Shown here one piece after another: positions 23,171-30,671 of a DNA stretch of 64,000 nucleotides. The first letter of the stretch is position 1; each line of letters begins with the position of its first letter. The position numbers and the translations under genes were made by a program. The stretch covers positions 1-64,000 of the forward strand of contig DASZBS010000057.1 of assembly GCA_035943995.1 (NCBI GenBank), written 5' to 3'. Origin of the DNA: Vulcanimicrobium sp035943995. Its GTDB lineage: Bacteria > Vulcanimicrobiota > Vulcanimicrobiia > Vulcanimicrobiales > Vulcanimicrobiaceae. The notes under the pieces are model-generated. The model was not told the DNA's origin, searched no databases, and worked only from the letters and a program-made list of their open reading frames with translations.

Positions 23171-25492
23171 ATGTCGACGCCACAGACGGCCCAGGTCTAC
23201 ATCACGAATACCACCGACGGTACGGCTACCATCTCGGTGTGGCACAACAACTCGGATTACGGGACCGAGTCCGGCTCGTGGACCGCGGCGCCCAATCAAC
23301 AGGTCGGCCCGTTCACGGTGCATTTCAATACCGGCTGGGGATCGTGGTCGGTACTCGACTACTGGGCCTGTGAGATGAGCGTGACCGGCGGCACGACGCC
23401 TGGGCTCTACGAGAGCAGCGGCGTGCTGGAATACAGCGACTGGAAGGAATGCCAGCTGCAGAGCGCCGACGCGAGCCAGAACTTGTATTTCACGGTCAAT
23501 ACCGGGACGTTCGCGATCAATTTGGACTCGGGCGGCTGCACGACGCCGATGAACCCGGTCGAACGCGTGTCCGCCTCGGTCTACGTGACCAATACCACTG
23601 ACGGCCACGCGACCATCACGCTGTTCCACAACAACAGTACGGACGGGACGCAGAGCGGCACGTGGTTTGCCGCGCCGGGCGCGCAGGTCGGCCCGCTCAC
23701 CGTCTACTTTCGGCTCGGGCTCAGCGTGGCGTTCGTGCTCGATTACTGGGCGATCAAGATGGCCGTCCAGGACGGCTCTTCCCCGGGACTCTACGCGAGC
23801 GTGGGCTCCTGGGTCGTCGCGAATTGGAAGGAGTGCCAGCTCCAGTCCGCCGACGCCAACCAAATTTTGCCGTTCACGGTCGACACGAGCACGTTCTCGA
23901 TCAATCTGGCCTCGGGTGCGTGCCAGACGTCGATGAACCGCGTGGGGCCGTACACCAAGATCGACAACGTGTTCGTGCTGATGCTGGAGAACCACTCGTT
24001 CGACAACGTCTTCGCCTTTTCGGGCATACCGGGCATCACGGCGGCCACCTCCGCGGACACGAACAGCTACGAGAACGTGTCGTACGCCGTCGGTTCTCCG
24101 GCGCCGCCCGCGATGCCGACCGACCCCGGGCACGAGTTCTCCGACGTCGTGGAACAGCTGTGCGGACCCGGCGCCGTGCACACGCCCTGGACGCCCTACA
24201 ATCAGCCCATCGTCAATACCGGCTTCGTCAGCAACTACGCGACGACGACGACCGAGATCACGAAGAACAACCCGAACCTGCCGACGCCGGCCGAGTACGG
24301 CGACATCATGCTGTGTCTCGACACGCCCAGCGAGGCGCCGGTGCTGTACCAGCTCGCGACGACGTTCGCCGTGTGCGACCAGTGGCACTCGTCGATCCCC
24401 GGACCCACCTGGCCCAACCGGTTCTTCGTCCATGGCGCCTCGTCTGCCGGCTGGACGGACGGACCGACGACGGCCCAGATGGTGAAATGGGAGACGCCCG
24501 GCTTCGGCTTCACCTATCCGAGCGGTTCGTCGATTTATGACAAGCTCGCCGCGGCCGGCTTGACGTGGCGCATCTATGCGGATGAAAACGGATCGGTCTT
24601 CGGCGGCATACCGCAAGTGTCGGCGCTCAAAGGCATCACGTACAAGGTCGACACCAACGCGTTTTCGTCGTTCGCCTCCGACGTCAACGGCCCGTACCCG
24701 TACACCTACACCTTCATCGAGCCGAACTACGGCGATGTGATCGGCGGGTCGTACACCGGCGGGTCCTCGCAACACCCGATGGATTCCATGGCAGGCGGCG
24801 AGGCTCTGATCAAGGCCACGTACGAAGCGATCCGCAACTCGCCGCTCTGGGAGCGCAGCCTGTTGATCATCACGTACGACGAGCACGGCGGCTTCTACGA
24901 TTCCGTGCATCCTGGCCCCGCGACGCCGCCCGGCGACGGCAGCCCGGAGGACCTCTCGATCAACTCCGGCGGTTTTCTTTTCGACTGGTACGGGGTGCGC
25001 GTGCCCGCGGTCGTCGTCTCGCCGCTGATTCCGCAAGGCACCGTCGACCCCACGCTGTACGATCACGCCTCGGTCGCGGCGACGCTGGAGTCGCTCTACG
25101 GTTTCACCTGGATGACCGACCGCGACAAGGGCGCCAACAACGTCCTGGGTCTGCTGTCGTTGACCACGCCGCGCACGGACTGCCCGACCGTCCTCACCAA
25201 CCCGCCGCAAGCCACGCCGCGCGCTGCCGTGGCGGCGTCCATGGGTACGGCCGACGCTGCGTTGCCCGAGAGCGGCAACGCCGTCGGCTTCCTGCAGATC
25301 CTCGCCAAAACCGACGTCGCGCTGACGCGCGGCGATCCGGCGGAGGTCGCCGCGATCAAGGACCGTGTCGACGCGATCGCCACGGTGAGCCAAGCCGAGG
25401 CCTATGCGAACGAGGTGATCACCAAAGCCACGGTGGCCCGGGCCGCTCGCGCCCCCGCCGCCCCGCCGCCACGCCCGCGCGCGACGCAATGA
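23171..25492 (+). CDS. Phospholipase C/acid-phosphatase-type phosphoesterase with duplicated N-terminal domain
   Basis: This 773-residue protein combines two copies of a beta-rich module with a phosphoesterase domain. The copies are about 128 residues apart: VYITNTTDG near residue 9 and VYVTNTTDG near residue 137, each with WKECQLQSADA and ending in a Cys-containing loop. From about residue 255 there is a bacterial phospholipase C/AcpA-type domain with LMLENHSFDNVF, the later IITYDEHGGFYDSV and YGVRVPAVVVSP. It would hydrolyse phosphate esters such as phospholipids. No signal peptide is present at the chosen ATG (23171, GAGAGG seven bases upstream), which is unusual for the family. A Pro/Ala-rich tail ends the protein. 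Confidence 0.85.
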   Translation: MSTPQTAQVYITNTTDGTATISVWHNNSDYGTESGSWTAAPNQQVGPFTVHFNTGWGSWSVLDYWACEMSVTGGTTPGLYESSGVLEYSDWKECQLQSADASQNLYFTVNTGTFAINLDSGGCTTPMNPVERVSASVYVTNTTDGHATITLFHNNSTDGTQSGTWFAAPGAQVGPLTVYFRLGLSVAFVLDYWAIKMAVQDGSSPGLYASVGSWVVANWKECQLQSADANQILPFTVDTSTFSINLASGACQTSMNRVGPYTKIDNVFVLMLENHSFDNVFAFSGIPGITAATSADTNSYENVSYAVGSPAPPAMPTDPGHEFSDVVEQLCGPGAVHTPWTPYNQPIVNTGFVSNYATTTTEITKNNPNLPTPAEYGDIMLCLDTPSEAPVLYQLATTFAVCDQWHSSIPGPTWPNRFFVHGASSAGWTDGPTTAQMVKWETPGFGFTYPSGSSIYDKLAAAGLTWRIYADENGSVFGGIPQVSALKGITYKVDTNAFSSFASDVNGPYPYTYTFIEPNYGDVIGGSYTGGSSQHPMDSMAGGEALIKATYEAIRNSPLWERSLLIITYDEHGGFYDSVHPGPATPPGDGSPEDLSINSGGFLFDWYGVRVPAVVVSPLIPQGTVDPTLYDHASVAATLESLYGFTWMTDRDKGANNVLGLLSLTTPRTDCPTVLTNPPQATPRAAVAASMGTADAALPESGNAVGFLQILAKTDVALTRGDPAEVAAIKDRVDAIATVSQAEAYANEVITKATVARAARAPAAPPPRPRATQ

Positions 25493-25515
25493 GGACGCAG
25501 GCGCGCTTGCGTCCT
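25492..25515 (+). terminator. Hairpin after the phosphoesterase gene
   Basis: An 8-bp inverted repeat, AGGACGCA (25492-25499) and TGCGTCCT (25508-25515), directly follows the TGA stop. There is no T-run, so termination may be weak or factor-dependent. The right arm overlaps the -35 box of the metY promoter. Confidence 0.5.
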
Positions 25516-25535
25516 GCGCGGATTTCTGGTACGGT
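25507..25535 (+). promoter_or_regulatory. Promoter of the metY-metX operon
   Basis: The -35 is TTGCGT (25507-25512) and the -10 is TACGGT (25530-25535), with 17 bases between. Transcription would start close to 25542, immediately before the ATG of the Met/Cys-rich leader peptide. Confidence 0.5.
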
Positions 25536-25542
25536 GCGCTTC

Positions 25543-25617
25543 ATGAACGGACGCTGTATGGCGATCATGGCGATGTGTGCCACCCGCGAGGGTCGGTGTA
25601 GGTCGTCGTCGCTCTGA
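25543..25617 (+). CDS. Met/Cys-rich leader peptide of the metY-metX operon
   Basis: This 24-codon frame reads MNGRCMAIMAMCATREGRC and five more residues before TGA, with four Met and three Cys, clustered as CMAIMAMC. It lies directly after a promoter and 22 bases before a strong terminator that precedes metY. This matches ribosome-mediated attenuation in which stalling at Met or Cys codons would relieve termination of a methionine-biosynthesis operon. The predicted transcript starts within a base or two of the ATG, so translation may be leaderless. Confidence 0.75.
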   Translation: MNGRCMAIMAMCATREGRCRSSSL

Positions 25618-25639
25618 TCGGCGTACGACACGACTACAG

Positions 25640-25672
25640 CGGCCCTCGCCTCCCGGCGGGGGCCGTTTGTTT
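25640..25672 (+). terminator. Intrinsic terminator/attenuator ahead of metY
   Basis: An 11-bp stem (CGGCCCTCGCC, 25640-25650, with GGCGGGGGCCG, 25655-25665, one U-G pair) with loop TCCC is followed by TTTGTTT. It ends 42 bases before the metY start. The form (GC-rich stem, then TTTGTTT) is nearly the same as the terminator ahead of ssuA. Confidence 0.85.
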
Positions 25673-25713
25673 CACTCAACTGCGCTCGACGCATTCGTGA
25701 AGGAGACCCCACG

Positions 25714-27021
25714 ATGAGCAGCACCCTCGACCCCGCCGCGACGCGCGGCTTCGACACCGTCGCGCTGCACGGCGCCCAAGGCGGACACGACGGCGACGCG
25801 ACGACCAAGTCGCGCGCCGTGCCGATCTACCAGACGACGTCGTACACGTTCGACGACACCGCGCACGCCGCGCGGCTATTCGCGCTCGAAGAGTTCGGCA
25901 ACATCTACACGCGCATCATGAACCCGACGACCGACGTGTTCGAGCAGCGTCTCGCCGCGCTCGAAGGTGGTGTCGGTGCGCTCGCGCTCGCGAGCGGTCA
26001 GGCCGCGGTGATCTACTCGGTGCTGAACATTGCGCGCGCCGGCGATCACATCGTGAGCTCCGCGTCGCTCTACGGCGGGACGTACAACGCGTTCGTGCAC
26101 ACGCTGCCGCGCTTCGGCATCGAGGTGACGCTGGTCGACCCGGCCGATCCGACGGGGTTCGCGAAAGCGATCAAGCCCAATACGAAGGCCGTGTTCGCCG
26201 AGACGCTGGGTAACCCGAAGCTCGACGTCCTCGACGTCGAGGCGGTCGCGAAGGTGGCGCACGCGGCGGGGGTTCCGCTCATCGTCGACAACACGCTGGC
26301 GACGCCGTATCTGCTGCGGCCGATCGAGTACGGGGCCGACGTCGTCGTCCATTCCGCGACGAAGTTCATCGGCGGGCACGGCACGACGATCGGCGGCGTG
26401 ATCGTCGACTCGGGGAAGTTCGACTGGACGTCGGGACGCTTCCCCGACTTCACCGAGCCCGATCCTTCGTATCACGGTGTGAGGTACGTCGAGGCCCTCG
26501 GGCCGCTGGCGTACATCATCAAGGCGCGCGTGCAGCTGCTGCGCGACGTCGGCGCCGCGCTTTCCCCATTCAACGCGTTCCTGTTGCTCCAGGGTCTGGA
26601 GACGCTCGGTCTGCGCGTCGAACGGCACAACGCGAACGCATTGCGCGTCGCCGAGTTCCTCAAAAATCACCCGAAGGTGCTGTGGGTGCGCTATCCGGGA
26701 CTGCCGGGCGATCCCGCGTATGCGAACGCGCAGCGCTATCTGCCCAAAGGCGCCGGCGCGATTCTCACGTTCGGTGTGAAGGGCGGCGCCGAGGCGGCGC
26801 GGGGGCTCATCGACAAGCTGGAGTTGTTCTCGCTGCTGGCGAACGTCGGGGATGCAAAGTCGTTGGTGATTCATCCCGCTTCGACGACGCATCAGCAGCT
26901 CACGCCGGCGGATCAAATTGCCAGCGGCGTCAGTGATGATGCGGTGCGGTTGTCGGTCGGGATCGAGTCGATCGACGATATCCTGGCCGATCTCTCGCAG
27001 GCGCTCGATACGCTGCCGTGA
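25714..27021 (+). CDS. metY: O-acetylhomoserine sulfhydrylase
   Basis: This 435-residue PLP enzyme joins O-acetylhomoserine and sulfide to form homocysteine. Typical segments are PIYQTTSYTFDDT, GNIYTRIMNPTTDVFE, SSASLYGGTYN, the PLP lysine in VVHSATKFIGGHGT, and SLVIHPASTTHQQL near the end. AAGGAG stands eight bases ahead of the ATG. The stop overlaps the metX start (GTGA), so substrate-making and substrate-using enzymes are translated together. A paralogue sits in the ssu operon at 13311-14615. A leader peptide rich in Met and Cys plus a terminator control the operon. Confidence 0.95.
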   Translation: MSSTLDPAATRGFDTVALHGAQGGHDGDATTKSRAVPIYQTTSYTFDDTAHAARLFALEEFGNIYTRIMNPTTDVFEQRLAALEGGVGALALASGQAAVIYSVLNIARAGDHIVSSASLYGGTYNAFVHTLPRFGIEVTLVDPADPTGFAKAIKPNTKAVFAETLGNPKLDVLDVEAVAKVAHAAGVPLIVDNTLATPYLLRPIEYGADVVVHSATKFIGGHGTTIGGVIVDSGKFDWTSGRFPDFTEPDPSYHGVRYVEALGPLAYIIKARVQLLRDVGAALSPFNAFLLLQGLETLGLRVERHNANALRVAEFLKNHPKVLWVRYPGLPGDPAYANAQRYLPKGAGAILTFGVKGGAEAARGLIDKLELFSLLANVGDAKSLVIHPASTTHQQLTPADQIASGVSDDAVRLSVGIESIDDILADLSQALDTLP

Positions 27022-28082
27022 GCACGAGCACCCTTCGACAAGCTCAGGGTGACAACGCCGTGGTTGAGCGCGATGTTTCTATCGGTGCGCTCGAGCTCGT
27101 TTCCGGTGAGCGCATTGACGATGTCGTTCAGCGGGTTACGCGGTATGGGTGTGAGCCGCGGACCGATGGGGCGAACGTCGTGTTCGTTGCGCATGCGCTG
27201 AGCGGGTCGTCGCGGGTGCTCGAGTGGTGGGGCGGGTTTCTCGGGAAGGGTGCCTTGTTCGATCCCGCCGAGTGGTGCATCGTTGGGGTCAACGTGCTCG
27301 GCGGGTGCTATGGGTCGACCGGACCGCCTTCGCTTTCGCCTGACGGCAAGCGGTGGGGGCCGCGGTTTCCCGTCGTCACCGTTGCCGATATGGTCACGGC
27401 GCAGCGGCGTGCGCTGTGCGCGGTCGGCGTCGAGCGGCTTGGGGTCGTCGTCGGCGGTTCGCTCGGGGGACAGCAGGCGTTGCAGTGGGCGCGTGCGTAC
27501 GGCGATGACGTCGATCGGACGATCGTCGTCGGCGCGTTCGATCATCTGCGCGCGCAAGGGATTGCGCAGAACGGGCTCTCGCGCGATGCGATCGCGCTCG
27601 ATCCCGTGTTTGCCGGCGGATGGTACGCCGCGCCGCCCGTCGCCGGGCTGCGCTTGGCGCGTGCGCTCGCGACGTTGTCGTACAAGAGCGAAGCGCTCTT
27701 CGAGCGGCGGTTTGCGAACCGGCCCGATCGCGGCGGCGGCGATCCGGCGCGCGTGCTCGGCGACCGGTTCGACGTCGACGGGTATCTGGCGCGGCAAGGT
27801 GATCTGTTCGTCGAGCGGTTCGATGCGAACAGCTATCGGACGCTCACGCGCGCGATGGATCTGTTCGATTTGCGCGGTCACGAAAAGCCGGCGGGGCCGA
27901 CGCGGCTGACGTTCGTCGGCATCGAGGACGATCAGCTCTACCCGCCGGAGTTCGTGCGCGAATGCGCGGCGCGGTGGGCGGAGGCCGGCTGGGACTCCAC
28001 GTACAGGCATCTCGCGAGCGATCACGGTCACGATGCGTTCCTCGCCGAGCCGGAGGGGTTGGCCGCGCTGCTGGAGCGTTAG
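27018..28082 (+). CDS. metX: Homoserine O-acetyltransferase
   Basis: This alpha/beta-hydrolase-fold enzyme of up to 354 residues transfers an acetyl group from acetyl-CoA to homoserine. The nucleophile elbow is GGSLGGQQALQW with Ser148. The family segments NVLGGCYGSTGP and SLSPDGKRWGPRFP are present. The Asp and His of the triad lie in VGIEDDQLYPP and SDHGHDAF. The GTG at 27018 overlaps metY, but the first 14 codons include a dispersed repeat translated as TLRQAQGD. GTG at 27060 (MVERDVSIGALEL) gives a family-like N-terminus, so the true start is open. Confidence 0.93.
   Translation: MSTSTLRQAQGDNAVVERDVSIGALELVSGERIDDVVQRVTRYGCEPRTDGANVVFVAHALSGSSRVLEWWGGFLGKGALFDPAEWCIVGVNVLGGCYGSTGPPSLSPDGKRWGPRFPVVTVADMVTAQRRALCAVGVERLGVVVGGSLGGQQALQWARAYGDDVDRTIVVGAFDHLRAQGIAQNGLSRDAIALDPVFAGGWYAAPPVAGLRLARALATLSYKSEALFERRFANRPDRGGGDPARVLGDRFDVDGYLARQGDLFVERFDANSYRTLTRAMDLFDLRGHEKPAGPTRLTFVGIEDDQLYPPEFVRECAARWAEAGWDSTYRHLASDHGHDAFLAEPEGLAALLER
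27030..27054. repeat. Dispersed repeat, copy 2, inside the 5' end of metX
   Basis: ACCCTTCGACAAGCTCAGGG followed by TGACA. This is the same core as at 9531-9549 (inverted) and 30672-30696. Here it lies between the GTGA coupling site of metY-metX and the alternative metX start at 27060. Confidence 0.8.
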
Positions 28083-28124
28083 CCCCGGGCCGGCTAGGAG
28101 GTCGGCCAGGTAGGCGTGCGCCCC

Positions 28125-28153
28125 TTGACTCGCGTATCGGGACACGATACAAT
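28125..28153 (+). promoter_or_regulatory. higBA promoter with palindromic operator
   Basis: The -35 is TTGACT (28125-28130) and the -10 is TACAAT (28148-28153), each with five of six consensus bases, 17 bases apart. A perfect inverted repeat GTATCG-N5-CGATAC (28134-28150) covers the spacer and the start of the -10 box. That is where the HigA antitoxin would be expected to bind for autorepression. The start site falls at about 28160, next to the GTG of higB. Confidence 0.75.
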
Positions 28154-28162
28154 CCACTACCG

Positions 28163-28450
28163 GTGGAGATAAGAGATCGCGGGACCGCTGATATCTACGA
28201 TGGAATCGACTCCAAGGTTGCTCGCCGGACATTACCCTCGCAGCTCCACCAGGCTGCGACCGACTTACTCGATCTCCTCGACAGCGCGTCCTCGCTTGCG
28301 GACCTCGCGTCAGTGCCGGGAAATCGATTCCACAAACTGAGCGGCGATCGCGCGGGCCAGTACTCACTTAGCATCAATATGCAGTATCGCATCTGCTTTC
28401 TTTGGACTGATCTTGGTGCCATCGACGTTGAGATAACCGACTATCACTAA
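28163..28450 (+). CDS. higB: HigB-type mRNA interferase toxin
   Basis: This 95-residue RelE/HigB-family toxin cleaves ribosome-bound mRNA. The family pattern is clear: RDRGTADIYDGIDSKVARRT near the N-terminus, PGNRFHKLSGDRAGQYSLSI with the catalytic basic residues, and the ending NMQYRICFLWTDLGAIDVEI followed by TDYH. The GTG at 28163 is the only sensible start, because homologues begin within two residues of this point. The promoter sits so close that the mRNA should be nearly leaderless. The antitoxin gene follows 27 bases downstream, the toxin-first order typical of higBA. Confidence 0.92.
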   Translation: MEIRDRGTADIYDGIDSKVARRTLPSQLHQAATDLLDLLDSASSLADLASVPGNRFHKLSGDRAGQYSLSINMQYRICFLWTDLGAIDVEITDYH

Positions 28451-28477
28451 TGTTTCTCTCTGCAGGTTTCAAGTGAC

Positions 28478-28804
28478 ATGCGCCTTCCCAAGAACCGTCG
28501 GCCTACGCCCCCAGGTGAGATCCTCGTTCGTCAGTACCTCACTCCTCTCGGGGTCACGCTGACCGATTTCGCAGAACGAATCGGTGTAACGCGCGCGCGC
28601 CTGAGCGAGATCACGCACGGCAAGCGCGGTGTCACGCCGAATACGGCGCTTCGTCTCGCGCGCGTTCTTCGGACGTCGCCGGAACTTTGGCTGAATCTGC
28701 AGCAGCGCGTGGATCTCTGGGATGAGCTGCACTCCGAGAACGCGGACGAAATCACGCGACTCAGGCAGATGGAAGCCCCGGCACGAAAAACCGCGCTTTC
28801 ATAA
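28478..28804 (+). CDS. higA: HigA-type antitoxin, XRE HTH
   Basis: This 108-residue antitoxin carries a Cro/C1-type helix-turn-helix. PPGEILVRQYLTPLGVTLTD, then FAERIGVTRARLSEITHGKR and TPELWLNLQ-like SPELWLNLQQRVDLWD are hallmarks of HigA. It should neutralise HigB and repress the promoter through the GTATCG inverted repeat. It is cotranscribed with higB and followed by folB after 35 bases. Confidence 0.93.
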   Translation: MRLPKNRRPTPPGEILVRQYLTPLGVTLTDFAERIGVTRARLSEITHGKRGVTPNTALRLARVLRTSPELWLNLQQRVDLWDELHSENADEITRLRQMEAPARKTALS

Positions 28805-28839
28805 CGAAGCGAACGTTCGGGGTCCGGGAAAGGTGTGAC

Positions 28840-29193
28840 GTGGACGAGATCACGATCGGCGGGATTCGCGCGTTCGGGCGGCACGGAGCGTACGCCGGCG
28901 AGAAGGATTGGGCGCAGGCGTTCGATGTCGCGCTGAAGCTTCACGTCGACCTTGCCGCCGCGGCGCGCTCGGATCGGTTGGCGGATACGGTAGACTATGC
29001 CCGCATTCACCGGCGCGTCGTCGAGATCGTGCAGCAGCGGTCGTTCGATTTGTTGGAGCGGCTTGGTGCGGAGATCCTGGACGCGGCGTTCGAGGACGAG
29101 CGGGTTCGGGCCGCGGAGGTCAGCATCGGCAAGCCGCAGCTTCTCGCCGGTGCGACCGCGACCGTTACGCTGCGGCGTTCGCGTCAGGGGTAG
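28840..29193 (+). CDS. folB: Dihydroneopterin aldolase
   Basis: This 117-residue protein of the tunnelling (T-fold) FolB family converts dihydroneopterin to 6-hydroxymethyl-dihydropterin in folate synthesis. MDEITIGGIRAFGRHGAYAG, then the conserved Glu in GEKDWAQAF, TVDYARIHRRVVEIVQQRSF, and IGKPQLLAGA near the C-terminus are typical. The start is GTG at 28840. It stands alone between the toxin-antitoxin pair and hom with no other folate gene in view. One-carbon folate is needed for methionine synthesis, which loosely suits the neighbourhood. Confidence 0.85.
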   Translation: MDEITIGGIRAFGRHGAYAGEKDWAQAFDVALKLHVDLAAAARSDRLADTVDYARIHRRVVEIVQQRSFDLLERLGAEILDAAFEDERVRAAEVSIGKPQLLAGATATVTLRRSRQG

Positions 29194-29261
29194 ATGGAGC
29201 GGTCGCCCGGGGTGCCCGATCTTTGACAACGTTGACGAAGTTACAAGGCTTGGTTAACCGC

Positions 29262-29290
29262 TTGCGCTTGGCGCTCGCTTGTGGTAGGGT
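29262..29290 (+). promoter_or_regulatory. Promoter of hom
   Basis: The -35 is TTGCGC (29262-29267) and the -10 is TAGGGT (29285-29290), 17 bases apart. This resembles the metY promoter (TTGCGT-17-TACGGT). The start would be at about 29297, coinciding with the ATG of the Thr-rich leader peptide. Confidence 0.45.
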
Positions 29291-29296
29291 CGCTCC

Positions 29297-29386
29297 ATGT
29301 CCGCGTTCGGCCTGACGGCCATTTGCACGACGACGACGATGACGACTACCCTCGGTGAGGGCTGGTCTGGATCGACGACGGCGTAA
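29297..29386 (+). CDS. Threonine-rich leader peptide of hom
   Basis: This 29-codon frame contains ten Thr codons, with the run ICTTTTMTTTL at residues 9-19. It is placed between a promoter and a strong intrinsic terminator ahead of homoserine dehydrogenase. That is the arrangement of the enterobacterial thr operon leader: abundant threonyl-tRNA lets the ribosome pass and the terminator form, while shortage would cause stalling and readthrough. Ile and Met codons are also present, in keeping with the end products of the pathway. The ATG is at or next to the predicted transcript start. Confidence 0.75.
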   Translation: MSAFGLTAICTTTTMTTTLGEGWSGSTTA

Positions 29387-29411
29387 GACAGCCGCAACCG
29401 ATACAGCACCG

Positions 29412-29439
29412 ACCCTCGCCGAAGCGGCGAGGGTTTTTT
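29412..29439 (+). terminator. Intrinsic terminator/attenuator ahead of hom
   Basis: A 10-bp stem (ACCCTCGCCG with CGGCGAGGGT, loop AAG) is followed by a run of T (TTTTTTGTTT). It ends 19 bases before the hom start and 26 bases after the leader-peptide stop, as required for attenuation. Confidence 0.88.
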
Positions 29440-29457
29440 GTTTCTCTGGAGGTTCCC

Positions 29458-30651
29458 GTGCTTTCCGTACCGCGCGTCCTGTGCTCGTCCGATGCGACCT
29501 CGTCCCCCGTGGCGGCGTCGTCGACGACGACGCGCGCGCGCGGCGTGGGGCTCTTGGGGTGCGGCACCGTCGGGTCCGGCGTCGCGCGCCGGCTGCTCGC
29601 GTCGCATCCGGGGCTGATTCGCCGCATCGCGGTGCGCGATCCGCGGAAGCCGCGCGACGTGGCGTGGGATTCCTTCGTGGACGACGCGTTCGACGTCGTC
29701 GACGATCCGAGCGTGCGCGTGGTGGTGGAGTGTATCGGCGGGCTCGGGCTCGCGCGGGAGCTCGTGCTGCGCGCGATCGCGCGCGGGAAGGACGTCGTCA
29801 CCGCGAACAAAGATTTGATCGCGACCGAAGGGCCGTGGCTGGCGGCGTTCGCCGCGCGCACCGGCGCTTCGCTGCGCTACGAGGCCGCGGTCGGCGGTGC
29901 GATCCCCATCGTGCGCGCGCTCGGCGGGGCGTTGGCCGACGAGGACGTGCTCGAGATCGGCGGCGTGCTCAACGGCACGACCAACTTCGTGCTCGACGCG
30001 ATGGAGTCGGGCGCGGAGTACGGCGAGGCGCTCGCGGAGGCGCAGCGGCTGGGCTTTGCGGAATCCGATCCGCGCAGCGACGTCGACGGGCACGACGCCG
30101 CGCACAAGCTCGCGATCCTCGCGGGGCTCGCGTTCAAGCGACCCGCGGTGTCGGGATCACTGGCGCGGCGCGGCATCGGCGCAATCTCGCGCGACGACGT
30201 GCGCGCCGGCGCGGAGCGCGGGCTGCGGCTGAAATTGGTTGCGGTCGCACGGCGGGCCGGCGATCTCGTCGAGGCCGGGGTGACGCCGGCGTACGTGCCG
30301 GTGGATCATCCTTTTGCGCGCGCACGTGGCGCGGAGAACGTCGTGCGCGTGCTCGGGCGCGGGTGCGGTTCGCTCGTGTTTTCGGGCGCCGGGGCCGGTG
30401 GGGATGCTACTGCGTCGGCGGTCGTGGCGGACGTGCTTGCGGCGCTGGATGCGCGCGAGCGCGTCGCGGTGCATAGCGGTGAGGATCTCGTCGCGCGCGC
30501 GCTGCGCGCGCCGTTGCTCGTGCGGTTCGCGCAAGGGAGCGTCGTGACGAGCGACGTGGTTTCGCTCGACGCGCTCGAGGCTGCGGTGCGCGGCTTCGGC
30601 GGGCGTGGTGAGGTGCGTTCCGCGATCCCCGTGTGGCAGGACGCGGCGTAG
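29458..30651 (+). CDS. hom: Homoserine dehydrogenase
   Basis: This 397-residue oxidoreductase reduces aspartate semialdehyde to homoserine, the branch-point precursor of Thr and Met. The NAD(P) site is GVGLLGCGTVGSGVARRLL near residues 30-48. Other family segments are TANKDLIATEG, YEAAVGGAIPIVRAL, the catalytic GVLNGTTNFVLDAM, and SDVDGHDAAHKLAIL. The usual C-terminal ACT domain for threonine feedback seems absent, which fits control by the Thr-rich leader peptide instead. GTG at 29458 has GGAGG five bases upstream. It supplies homoserine to the nearby metX. Confidence 0.93.
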   Translation: MLSVPRVLCSSDATSSPVAASSTTTRARGVGLLGCGTVGSGVARRLLASHPGLIRRIAVRDPRKPRDVAWDSFVDDAFDVVDDPSVRVVVECIGGLGLARELVLRAIARGKDVVTANKDLIATEGPWLAAFAARTGASLRYEAAVGGAIPIVRALGGALADEDVLEIGGVLNGTTNFVLDAMESGAEYGEALAEAQRLGFAESDPRSDVDGHDAAHKLAILAGLAFKRPAVSGSLARRGIGAISRDDVRAGAERGLRLKLVAVARRAGDLVEAGVTPAYVPVDHPFARARGAENVVRVLGRGCGSLVFSGAGAGGDATASAVVADVLAALDARERVAVHSGEDLVARALRAPLLVRFAQGSVVTSDVVSLDALEAAVRGFGGRGEVRSAIPVWQDAA

Positions 30652-30671
30652 CCGGGGCACGATCGTGGCGC

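Noticed and set aside
23021..25489. An 822-codon minus-strand frame opposite the phosphoesterase
   Set aside because: Composition is Arg/Val/His-rich without motifs; the plus strand encodes a clear duplicated module and a phosphoesterase domain with a good ribosome-binding site.
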